Assembly (NCBI RefSeq): GCF_963678635.1
Contig: NC_087069.1
Span: forward strand, 14,358,660-14,422,659
DNA: 64,000 nucleotides
DNA from: Symsagittifera roscoffensis
Lineage: Eukaryota; Xenacoelomorpha; Acoela; Convolutidae
Reading direction: 5' to 3'
A program made the translations under genes and the position numbers. The notes under the pieces are model-generated. The model was not told the DNA's origin. It was given only the letters and a program-made list of their open reading frames with translations, and ran no database searches. Positions 35,487 through 46,200 of the stretch are shown here, piece after piece. How positions within the stretch are numbered: position 1 is the first letter of the stretch; every line of letters starts with the position of its first letter.

Positions 35487-35686
35487 NNNNNNNNNNNNNN
35501 NNNNNNNNNNNNNNNNNNNNNNNNNNNNNNNNNNNNNNNNNNNNNNNNNNNNNNNNNNNNNNNNNNNNNNNNNNNNNNNNNNNNNNNNNNNNNNNNNNNN
35601 NNNNNNNNNNNNNNNNNNNNNNNNNNNNNNNNNNNNNNNNNNNNNNNNNNNNNNNNNNNNNNNNNNNNNNNNNNNNNNNNNNNNNN
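35487..35686. other. Assembly gap (200 N)
   Basis: Exactly 200 undetermined bases. The left edge ends in the same AAC-rich phrase as the start of the microsatellite near 34440, so the gap probably lies in a repeat and its true length is unknown. Confidence 0.95.
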
Positions 35687-38650
35687 TAAAAAGTCGAAAT
35701 TTGTCTGGAGAAAAAAAAACCCACCCCGAGCACAAATTTTCCGTTACTTTCGTATCGAAAGTCGGAACAAAAAACAGATTCATAAAAACTTTTGAAAAAA
35801 GAGAGAGAGAGAGAACTTTGGATAATTGCAAGTTTAAGAAGAAATGCTAATCAAACATTTCATACGTTTGTTTGGCATTTTTTTGAAATAACCGTTTTGA
35901 AGGGACATTACCAGTAAATATAATGACTATCTTTTTCATTTATCCCGGGTTATTGGTTTTCGCACATGTCTATGAATTAAAAATGCAATTTTATGTTGTT
36001 GTCTAAAATTGTTTCAGTTTGAAAAACTTGTTTTAGTGATTGCTGACAATAATTGATTTTGCACTATCCTGTAAAAATAAACGAGTTTAAAAAAGACATA
36101 GCGGCTAAACTTTTTCCTTTTTTATGTTTATCATAACGAAAAAAAAAACAACTCAAAAAAGTTTTGCGGATGGAAATTTAATAATAAGCATTTATTCATA
36201 AGCTTCATGTATGGTATGGCATGATAAACATATTCCTTTTTTGATTTTCTATGATAGGCATCCGGGTTCTCAAAAAAATCAACCCGGAACATAGTATAAT
36301 AGCGAGGAACAAAACAGTACAGAACAAACTATATGGGCCGACAACGCAAAAAAAAATTAAAAAATTGGTTAGAGGTTTCAAAATTATTTCATCAAAACTC
36401 TAAAACGAACGGTTTTGATTTTTTGAAATTTTTATTATGCAGCGAATCAATGTTTTTGGGTGAAAAGTTTTTTCTTCCATTCCATAAAAATTAAGTCAAA
36501 CTTCTTACTTCGGATGTATTTTTGTGTTTTTTGTTTTTTTTCTCCTAGCAAATCAGATGACAGATATAATCATCAGACTGCGTCAAATGATACATCATAT
36601 TAAAATCCTTTCCCTGGTGGTTCTCTCATCACACCGCCCACAAAGACGACCTTCATAAAGACTTTTTTATGAAGGTGGTGGGAACATTTCTTGCAAATTG
36701 CACAGCAAACTGTTATTTTTGTTTCTTATTGGGATATGTAGCGCTGGCGGAATTTTTATATTTTAATTACAAGGGCATAATTATGCAAGACGATTTGTCT
36801 GTTTAGCCCACCTGGTAAAAAACTGAATTTTTTCAGTTTGATAATTAACAATTTGATAATTAAATTTGAAATGATTTTAAATTATGTACACTAAAAACGA
36901 GGTGAACACATGACTTGGTTGAACACTATATTTTATAGCTACGGTCTCTGAAAATACACAATTAATCTCATTCAAAAAACACCTCACGTTGAATATTATT
37001 CAGAATTTTCAATAATTAGTTTTTCCCAACACCGTTTTTTAAAATAGATCAGACAATCACGGTTGTGAGTGTAGGACAGTTTCGAAACCTTGATTTTGTG
37101 CTATGGACAAAAAACTTCAAACCAACATAAGTAAAACATCATCCTAACATCCTATATAAGTCAGTTTAGCCGAGAAAAAACATCCTAAAACTGTTTGAAG
37201 GCAAGTACGTGGGGATAATTAGTAATTTTGCAAAGCTGAATAAGGCCGTAATTAAAAACTAATGTGTATCGTTTGGAAGGTTTTTTGCTGAAATAAACAA
37301 AGGCATGCACAGGATTTTTTGAATAGTGATTTTAAAGAGGGATGAGCGTTTTTGTTTCGAATAAAAAAATTCATCTACCTTATTAGGAGGTCAGATAAAG
37401 AAGCTATGTTTGGGTCAATTTTCAACCGTGACTGTAACTTTGATTTATCATTGACAGCAAATTCTGAAGTTGATATAGTTCACTTTTGTCGAGTAGGGTT
37501 GGGCAATATACTGTGAATCTCCGAATCTTTCTCCTAGCTTGAAACCTTCAGGGTTGACCTGGGTTTGCTGTTTGAACCCATCTGGACATTTGCCTTTATT
37601 TCTCCACACGCAATAGGACCCTTCAAATAAAACAGAAATTAAAAAATATCCCCCTAACAAAAATACCTCCTCGCACCCTATAACCACTTAACGAATTGGG
37701 GGGATGGTACCATCGTGTATGAACATTCAACATTGCCAAGGTTTAACCCTTGATCAAAGTTATTCAAGGTGTTGCCAGTTTTTTTTTCAACTTCTAAGTT
37801 CGCAAAATTTTGTAAGTTTTAGTTATCAGCTAACATTTTGGCTAAGATCAGGGCAAATTTTCAATAAATTTTGATATAACCCTCCAAAAAGTGCAAAAAT
37901 TGATACAGTAAAAAATATAACAACAAAAGGGACTCTTGAAAAAATGAGTAGTCAACAATTAATTAATATCCTGTTAACTAGGGACCTTTAGTGCGAGGTG
38001 TTTTATCCCATCAGCAATTTGATCATCTGATTTCCCCTGTATTAAACAAGAAAACGCGGAAAAAACAAAAAAAAAGAAACCACCAGCCCATGGAAAAAAT
38101 TATTTAATCGGCTGAAGTTCATTTCTTCAGTTGGAACCTAAATTTGACCTGGAGTTTGGTTCTGTTGTGATTGTTCTTATTTCAATTATCTTATTTCTTT
38201 CATATCCTTGTCTATCGCAAGTGACCTCCTTTGGAGTGATCGAGCGTCAGTGTTATTGTGTCTTAGTTATAATTAACACACATTTTAATTGAACTCCAAT
38301 CTTTACATTTTTTATTCATTTTAAGCTAGACTAGTTAGAGCTGTAGTACATTTTATGATGTTCAAAGTATGCCCTGATCCTGGGGCAAATTTAGAGGTGG
38401 GAGCTTCCCCATTCATCCCCCTGACCCTTCTGACTACACCCAAAGTGTCCCAACTTCTCTTCCGTTTTCCTTAAAATAACTTTATTCCATCAGTAGATAG
38501 CATCAGCTGAACATGACAAAAACGACATTTAGCTACAAAAAGTTGCATGAGCCAAAAATATACAAAAAATGTTTCTAATTTGTATGTTCTGTTTTTTGTT
38601 TCTTCTTATTGAAAAACAATTCGCTCGTTGTACTTAGAAGAGTACATTTA
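35687..38650. other. Intergenic stretch, no gene seen
   Basis: AT-rich with poly-A and poly-T runs and a short GA repeat near 35797. Hairpins are seen at 36262-36287 (CCGGGTT/AACCCGG) and 36649-36676 (11-bp stem ACCTTCATAAA with a 6-base loop). The ORF at 37448-37687 on the minus strand has no recognisable feature. No RNA gene is recognised. Confidence 0.5.
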
Positions 38651-38912
38651 TTAACCTTCAAGATTGGCTGAATCCAATCTATCTTCAATTTCTTCCAATT
38701 CTTTTTCCAATTCCGGCGACAACTGCGTTGCTATGGATGAACCTTCGGCGCTGTCATCATCGTCAAAGCTGTCATAAAATTCTGAGCTTTTTTGAGAAGC
38801 ATGAGGGTTAATAGCCAAGCTGCCAATTGTTTGGTAAGGCATAAGATAAGATTCTTTCGTAGCAATAGTTGCTGTGTTTGATATGTCCGAAAGAACAACA
38901 CGACTTGAATTG
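38651..38912 (-). CDS. Possible terminal exon, acidic C-terminus
   Basis: An open minus-strand stretch of about 87 codons, preceded by a stop. It ends in an acidic, Ser-rich region (SFDDDDSAEGSS) and a predicted helix rich in Glu/Leu (ELEKELEEIEDRL) before the stop codon. Composition differs from surrounding AT-rich non-coding DNA and suggests a real protein end. No family is recognised, and an upstream splice acceptor could not be confirmed. Confidence 0.3.
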
Positions 38913-39841
38913 GATCAAATTAGTTCAACTTGTAAATTTTTTGACAATTGTTTCGAAGCAAACCTTAAATTTACGTCAAAACAAGTTTTTCTTCTCATTT
39001 TGACAAAAAAAGCGCTGAAGTGTCAAATTTTTTGTTTCATTTTTTTTTTGTCAAACACCCCTCACACACCGTATAAAGTAAAAATTGACAGATTTTGCAT
39101 ATAGTAACGGAACTATTATTAGAGAAAGAGCTCGTCTCAATTCAATTTGGAACAACTTCTGAGCCGGATTATTTCATTGCTTACAAGTTATAAAACTGAA
39201 TATATCACGCGTTAAATGCCCCAAATAGGCGAAGTTGGAAATTTTCAAACCTCTTCAACTTCACAAAAAACAACCACAAATGAAATATTTCTGCAAGATT
39301 CTGCCATGTGAAAACTCCCAAGCAATAATTCCAAAAAAAATGTTTCTTAAATTTTTCGATAATTTCTTGAAAAAAGTGAAAAAAAATTTATGAAAAAAAA
39401 TTATCAAACATTAAGGGCAAATATAATTGGATATCTGTTAGAAAAAAAAGGTAAAAAATGGAATGTTGGGGATAAATCTAGAACACAATTACGAAAAACA
39501 GAAAAATTACGTTAAAAAGTGTTCAATTTTCAAATCACATTTTTGTCAAAATCTGGATAAGATAATGGCAACATAATTGATAAGATCTGGGTAAGATAAA
39601 AGTTTTTTTTAGTAATCCTAGGATGTGTCCGGAAAGACGGCATTGAATGAAGCTCACTTTTATTTCAAAAACACCTATTGCAGATACCGTATTGCCTCTT
39701 GCCGTGGAACTAATTACGGCTTTGAAGTTGGTATACAAAAAGACACTTTGGACCAAACAAAATTACCATTTGACGACATTATTTTATTTATTCATTCGTG
39801 AGCTTAAGAATTGAGCTCGATTAGTTTTTGCCAACGAAAAA

Positions 39842-40338
39842 TCAATATGAACCCATGTGCAACTGCCGACTGGGACAACTATTTAAGGGCGGTATGTGCA
39901 TGGGTACTACTTGAAAATCCGGGTCAGATTGGCGCCCTGAAAAAATCGTGGAAATCGACCGAAATTTTTTTCTCAAAGAGAAAATCATCAAGGGCGATCG
40001 TATCCGGAGCAGAGGTTTTTGGGAGATATTGCAGAGAGGCAAAATAGTCATTCTTGTACACAGTTGCCGACCGAAGCGATCGGAATCTGTTGCCAAGTGA
40101 TTTTGCCAGGGAGAGTTTTAATTTCGGGCATGTGGAAAGCGTACAATAATATCAGCACCACCCTGACGGCTACCATCATGAAACTGTTAATCACTGTCAA
40201 AGTTTTGTTGACCTTGTTACTGGGCTCGTATCCAGAGTATTGAATCAACCTGGAAAGTTGCGAAAATGCGTGTTTAACGACAATGCGGAACACGTCGAGG
40301 ACATTTGGACCCATAGTTGAGGCAATATTGAAGGACAT
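39842..40338 (-). CDS. Possible membrane-protein exon or pseudogene
   Basis: Two overlapping minus-strand frames (40338-40048 and 40096-39842) in a locally GC-richer patch. The first has a hydrophobic segment (VINSFMMVAVRVVLILLYAF) and begins after a plausible Met. The second may continue it after a frame change or may be chance. No family is assigned; a polytopic membrane protein fragment is the best description. Confidence 0.25.
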
Positions 40339-40652
40339 TGCCGCATTTTGGCCCGCCCTAACTTATTATACTTTTTTGTATTTAATATATGTTGTTACAA
40401 TTCTGTAATGAAAATTTTATTAAAAAAGTTCTTCAAAAAATTTTCTTGCTTCGCAGGGAGTTAAACCGAAAAGACCCTTACTATTTTGATTTTCGCCCAA
40501 TTGAGCTTATGATCAAGTTATATCAGAAATTTTATGAAACAAGAGAACAATCTCTAAACTCTGGACCAGTTTAGGCGAAGGGTGTTATTGCTCACTAATT
40601 TCAAAGCAATAATTTTCAGCCAAAGTGAATTCAGTATTGAATAAGTTTTGGA

Positions 40653-40666
40653 GGGGGGGGGGGGGG
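40653..40666. repeat. 14-base G run
   Basis: Single homopolymer outside the PLE array; 61635-61647 is another (13 bases). Slippage-prone. Confidence 0.9.
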
Positions 40667-40734
40667 TTGTGGTGATGTAGTGATTGCTTATTAGTTTAAT
40701 ATAGGAAGATATTGTTAACATGAGCCTATCTTAT

Positions 40735-41102
40735 TTATAAAATAATTTGATCCCTGAATTGCATTGGTTTCATAATAAATTTCTCTCCTGTCCATTCAAA
40801 GCGATCTTCTGTCTTCTTAAGTTTATTTATCACGTCTTGAGCGAGAACTTTAGATGATTCTTCTTTTGATTTTGAAATGTCAGTTTGCACATCTAGCTCC
40901 ACATCCCAGCCAGAGGCGGAAACTTCAAACCGATTTCCTCTTTTCGCGTTTTTTTTAAATAGTTAATGCCAAATTGCTGGCAATGTCGTTGAGTTTCAGC
41001 AATTAAGTTGGTCAAAAACTTTTAAAGTTAAATGGTTTTTGAATTCGCTTTTTACAGAAAGCAGTGACGTCAAAATCAGCAGTTTCAGGTCAATTGACTT
41101 CG
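40735..41102 (-). pseudogene. 3' end of a host gene, cut by the LTR element
   Basis: On the minus strand the sequence encodes a protein-like C-terminus ending FIMKPMQFRDQIIL and a TAA at 40735-40737, preceded by GWDVELDVQTDISKSKEES. Further upstream two frame changes (one at an A8 run near 40960, one near 41004) link it to segments such as AETQRHCQQFGINYLKK and SLLSVKSEFKNHLTLKV. The region 40790-41102 is repeated at 59978-60290, on the other side of the LTR element, so the gene was split there. Family not recognised. The frame changes may be true decay, short introns or base errors. Confidence 0.45.
40790..41102. repeat. 313-bp direct repeat, left copy
   Basis: Immediately abuts the 5' LTR and is matched over its entire 313 bp by 59978-60290, which immediately abuts the 3' LTR. 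There are two mismatches (c/g near 40848, g/t near 40908). Outside the repeat the flanks differ. Placed like a target-site duplication but much longer than integrases normally make. Confidence 0.95.
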
Positions 41103-41512
41103 TGGAACCTGATCTAAACTACATTTTATGATTGGATAAATTAAATGTTTTACCAATGTAAAGTATTTAATATTAACCAATCATGATCCATCTAACTAAC
41201 AACCCACTTATTTGTAAGTGCTGAAGTTACTTGTAATTTCAGCACCAGAGAGATTTGAATTTAACTTAGAAATTAGTTGGACTCTCCCGAGCACTTCAGC
41301 AACCGCAATAAACCAGTATACCCTAGATCTATTGAGCCTAGCAGAGACTAGTTAAACAACCTGAGACTAGATAGTATAAGAGTAAGATTAGGATCGGTAT
41401 TAGACTAAGAAGTTGCACGAATCTATCCGGCCGAAAATAAGATAGCGTGACGAGCAGACGGTGTAACCTATCCGAAATTACTCTATGAGTTAACCAACTC
41501 GGTCATAACTCA
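41103..41512 (+). repeat. 5' LTR
   Basis: 410 bp, TGGAACC...TAACTCA. It contains an 8-bp inverted repeat ATGATTGG/CCAATCAT about 40 bp apart (CCAAT-box-like on both strands), a hairpin GTGCTGAA/TTCAGCAC (41218-41225 and 41238-41245) and an AATAAA signal at 41307-41312. It differs from the 3' LTR at two bases. Confidence 0.95.
41307..41312 (+). promoter_or_regulatory. Polyadenylation signal in the 5' LTR
   Basis: AATAAA in the middle of the LTR; the functional copy in transcripts would be the one in the 3' LTR at 59772-59777. This implies R/U5 lies downstream of this point. Confidence 0.6.
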
Positions 41513-42764
41513 TCTGGTGCGACCATAAGTCTCGAACAAGACCTTACTAGATTAGAATTAACCAAAAATAGATTAGAAATTAGACAAAAACATTTACAAA
41601 ATGTTATACGACAATAATTTAATTGAAATGTCTCTCCGACTCAATAGATCAGAGCCAATATTCCGAACCATAACAGAACTACCCGGAATTGGAAGAAGAC
41701 CTCGAACCAAAGACGACATACGACAAAGTAGAAACTTGCCGTATAGTTATATGATAGTTCGGCAAAAGCCAGAACAAACTTTTATATTTCGAATACTACT
41801 TGCAATGAATTTAGATTTCCATTTGCAAACATAAAACCTTGAAGTTACTCTTCAAAATCATTTCAGGCGCTAAACAAAAATTAATATTATACAATAACGA
41901 TTGATAAAAAGATCTTAGATCGTTTTCATAAAACTCTGCAGTATTATACAAAACATGTTTGAAAAACATTTATTGGAAAATAAAAATAAAAATTAGTAGC
42001 ATGACAATAAATGGTTAGTAATCATAAATCATCCTGTTGTTCCAGCTTCATCACCTAAAACATAACAGCAATCATCAACTCACTAACATCATAAAACACT
42101 AAATCTTTCCTTTACACAAATTTAAAACTTTATTAAAACTTAAAGTCACTTAATTTAAAATCAGATCATCAAGGCTTATCCTTGGATCTTAAATCATTTT
42201 CTACTTAATTAAATTTTAAACTTGATCATCAAGGCTTATCCTTGGATCAAACAGAACAACTTTGTTCTCCCCCACCCACTTAATTAGTGTCTAACGACCT
42301 CAAACGTCGATTCACTATCCAACCCTCTCTAAAAACCCAGGACTAATAGAAATTTTTACACAAAACTAATCATTCAAATTAGGATAAACAGTGAAGAACT
42401 TCGGTTATTCATCCTTCACTTGACCCCCCCTCTTACCAGACCCAGGATAAATCTTAGACTTAGTAAGTTTAAAATAGTATCTAACGAACTACTGGCGTTC
42501 TAATTATACCTGAACCTTGTGGATCGATTTATTATTCTCCAACCCTTGAACACAATCACTACCCCTAAGTAAGATTAAGTAAGTTAACACCTTAGCTTAT
42601 ACTATTCACAAGAAAGTAAAAATCATTCTTCGGAATCGATATACTTTTCTCTCCAACCCTGAACAAATAGACCCAGGTTAAGCTAACCAAAAAATCGTAA
42701 GAACTAACAGTTTAAGAAAATAGAAACCATTTAACAACCCTTTGCATCCGCCATTCTAAACCTT
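41513..42764 (+). other. Leader with tandem repeats and a short ORF
   Basis: About 1.25 kb before the first substantial ORF. A 77-codon ORF (41601-41834) begins shortly after the PBS; its product is unrecognised. A 25-bp sequence gatcatcaaggcttatcctt... occurs at 42164-42188 and 42224-42248, exactly 60 bp apart, each able to form a CAAGG/CCTTG stem-loop. The phrases ccaaccct and acccagg recur three times between 42300 and 42680 in a weak longer-period repeat. The duplicated stem-loops could serve in packaging or translation; this is inference. Confidence 0.6.
41516..41533 (+). promoter_or_regulatory. Putative primer-binding site
   Basis: Starts TGGTGCGACC three bases after the LTR end; TGG is the complement of the tRNA 3' CCA, and the position is the standard one. 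I cannot assign the tRNA from memory. Confidence 0.6.
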
Positions 42765-43232
42765 ATGTCATTTAAAAACCTAGGAAATAAACAAACAATC
42801 GTTTTACACAATTGTGAAATAGATAACAAAAAATACGACCTTGTAATCACACCTCATACACAAACAGTTGGATACATTCGCACAAAACGACAAACACTAA
42901 AGAGGAAAATAATAACTAAACAAAGACAAATAACACGAAAAAGATTTTCAAAAAACCGAAACGCATTTTCAGAATCAGAAACCAACAGTTTAGACGAACT
43001 TTACAAACTAAAAGAATCAATAGATAAAAATTACCCACTTCACGATCAATTATATTTTTCTGACTCAGAAACAACTTCAAATTCATCACAAAGAGGAAAA
43101 AGAAGAATAAAAAAACAGTACAAACACAAACCAGTACATCTATACAATTGGAATCAACCAATTCGACACATTAATAATTACATATTAACAGTCATCAAAC
43201 GAAAAAATGAGTTCAACACACACCCCAGGTGA
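42765..43232 (+). CDS. 155-aa basic protein preceding Gag
   Basis: A Lys/Arg-rich protein with a basic block (RTKRQTLKRKIITKQRQ) and a Ser/Asp/Glu stretch, ending KRKNEFNTHPR. Its last 26 bases overlap the Gag start in a different frame (A6 run followed by the Gag ATG), which suggests reinitiation or leaky scanning. No zinc finger or membrane segment. Not homologous by eye to known accessory proteins; a nucleic-acid-binding regulator or a separate Gag N-terminal module is possible. Confidence 0.6.
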   Translation: MSFKNLGNKQTIVLHNCEIDNKKYDLVITPHTQTVGYIRTKRQTLKRKIITKQRQITRKRFSKNRNAFSESETNSLDELYKLKESIDKNYPLHDQLYFSDSETTSNSSQRGKRRIKKQYKHKPVHLYNWNQPIRHINNYILTVIKRKNEFNTHPR

Positions 43233-46200
43233 CGAAACTCCAGATGATGATGAAATCTTTCCTTTTATAGTAGATGCAGATACTGATAGAGGACAACACA
43301 TATTTTGTCAAAATTTACTCGTAAATTTATTTGAACCCGGAATCAGTCCATGTAAAACAGAGTTCCCCGATGTAAAAATCAAAAGACAAATCATAGATCA
43401 CTATCTAAAAGATATATGCAACATAACACAACAGTATGGAATCTACTCTATAGAATTCACTTCCCCAAACCATAATAATAGAACATATACTATTCAAACA
43501 GACGATCTTGACTTAGAATTTTCAAAAGTTTTTTCAGAATATATAAAAAGCATCCAATACCATAACTCACAAAGAGCAAACTCCATTTTCACCAATGAAG
43601 TTTTCGCAATAATATATAGTTATATTTCGATATTAGAAAATGAACTCCCATTAACAAATGTCTCACCGACAGAAACATCTAAACATTTAAGAGTACGACA
43701 TGAAATCACACTACTCTCTAGTTATTTAAACATCATAAAAGAAAATTTCACGAAAGACGACGTTTCACAATATACCAAACACGATTTACAAAAAATTTTG
43801 GCATGGTTCATAATAGATTATTTCACACACAATATTGATTTAATTGCACAAGCAAGAAAAAATTTTAGACCCCAAAATTCGAACGATGATACCGCTATCA
43901 CAGAACAATCAGATTATGTTTGGGACCCCGAATGGTCTCATCCCGCATTTATAAGCTTTCCACAATCAATCTCAAGTCAAGCAATAGGTACAATATCTTA
44001 CATAAGAGATTATGTAAGAGTAATACCATTAACAATTGATGCAACACCATTAAACTATAATACATTTTTACCCGATACACAAAATAATAGTTTAAACTCT
44101 ACAGTCATACACAACGAAAACCTCAATGGAACTAGGAATCTTACTCAACAAGATATACAGACACCATCACACTTCATAAATGAAGAAATTGTACACACAA
44201 CAACTACACAACAAAGTATTTCACCAATACGCCCGAATTTAACAACACCAAGAAATACAAATCTTTCACAAACACAAGTAACCTTACAATCAACCGTTAA
44301 ACCTTCGGTTGCTCCAAAATATTCACATATGGATTACCAAACATATAGACCCATGACAATACCATCAAAAACACGCAAAACATTCACTAGAAACAACTTT
44401 GCAGACCATAATTATAATTATACACATCCGTCAAAAACAAATTATCAACCACAAAGGAATTTTAATCAATATACAAAACCTCGAAACTGGGATAACCCAA
44501 CGGCCCAATATAATTCCAAAAATTTTCAACCAAATCCTCCACAGGATCGCAGTGAAAATTACCCATTTTTTCAACAAAATAAAAATAAAAAACAAACATC
44601 TTATCAAATGGATTATTTATCCTCAGATGATGATTTCTTACAACCAGATATATTTGCACCAAATACTCAAGAATATCGTAGACAAGGAATACAGAAAACA
44701 CGTACAAATCATAGGAATTTTTCTCCACAACCGATAGATGCACAACATCAACAACCAATTCAACAACAAAATCCAATGACTGCACACTCGTATCAACCAT
44801 CACAAATGCAAAATGAAATACCACTCCCATATTATCTTCAACAACATGAAATAACAAGAAACCAACTTTCAAATTTTTCTCAAATGCCAAATGCAGCAGA
44901 ATCATTACAAATGACAATGAATCCATACCTTATGGGTGGATCATCAATAACATCAAACAAACCTTTAATGGTTTTCACAGGAACAGACCCTGAATATTCT
45001 GTAGAAGATTATTTAAATGCAGTAACAGCAAACCTGATTTTAAACATTGGACCTGAACCAATTAATACGCCACTACATCAAAACTGGATACATCGACGCA
45101 CAGCGTTGATACAAACAACCTTAGATGGCGCAGCCCAAAAATGGTTTTCAGTACTACCTCTAGAAATAAAATCAAACTGGAAAAGATTTACACAAGAATT
45201 TTCAAAAATGTTTGACTCTGAAAGAAACAAACAACAACAAAGAGTTTTATGTAATGAAATTCGCAGATTACCAAACGAAACCATCAAACAGTTAGCAGTA
45301 AGAATCGAAACACTAGTTCGAAAAGCATATTCATTAAATACACACGACTATAAAAACACAAAGATGACAGAAATCTTAATGATGACCTTAACACCACAAT
45401 TAAGGAAAATAGCAATAAAAAAGAGAGCATCCCATCCTTCTTCAATTCGAGAACCCGATTTAGGTTTTAGAAAACTAGTAGACAAACTAGAACAAGCAGA
45501 AATCACGATGAAACTAGAAGAAACGGAAAATCTGAAATTACAATACGTTAACAGAATTGAAACGACTCCCACTAATATTAATAATATACAGGAATCAGAG
45601 ACAGACCTCGTTGAAAAAATCACTGAAATACTCAATATTTATGAAAAGAACCCAAACTTTAAAGGCAAACCATCTTTCAAAAAATGGTGTAATTATTGCC
45701 GACGATACGGACATAGTATTTCTGAATGTAGACAAAAACAGCAAGATAGTCAAAATAAACCTCAAAAATACAAAGAACCAAATAAATCATTCTATCAATA
45801 CATGAAAAAAGATCAAAATCTACCAAACAAAAATGTATACAGCAACAACAGTTCAGGAAAGCCACTTCCGAACAATACAAGTTATACAAGAAATCAATCC
45901 CCATATAACTCAAGTTATAGAGGAAGATCACCAGAACGAAGAAACACGCAAAATTCATCGCAAAATCACTACAATAGACCAAATAGTAGAAATAACTACT
46001 CCAGATCAAATTCAAATACACAACGATTTGTTTCTAGATCTAATTCCCAATCAAGAAATAATTACTATCCAAACAACCAATCACGAAATTCATCATACAA
46101 TAGGAATAGAAACTACTCCTATAATCGAAATAGAAGTTATTCAAACAACCGAAACCAGAATTACCCGAATAATCGATCAAGGAATAACTCATATAATAGA

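Noticed and set aside
35451..35831. ORFs spanning the N gap
   Set aside because: Most of their length is undetermined sequence.
40790..41512. The 313-bp repeat as part of a longer LTR
   Set aside because: The order is repeat-LTR on the left and LTR-repeat on the right, so it cannot be part of a terminal direct repeat; it also has host-exon features, and the LTR already has TG/CA ends with an adjacent PBS.
43190..43232. Programmed frameshift joining the 155-aa ORF to Gag
   Set aside because: Gag has its own ATG in the overlap and the required shift is +1, with no convincing slippery site; reinitiation is simpler.
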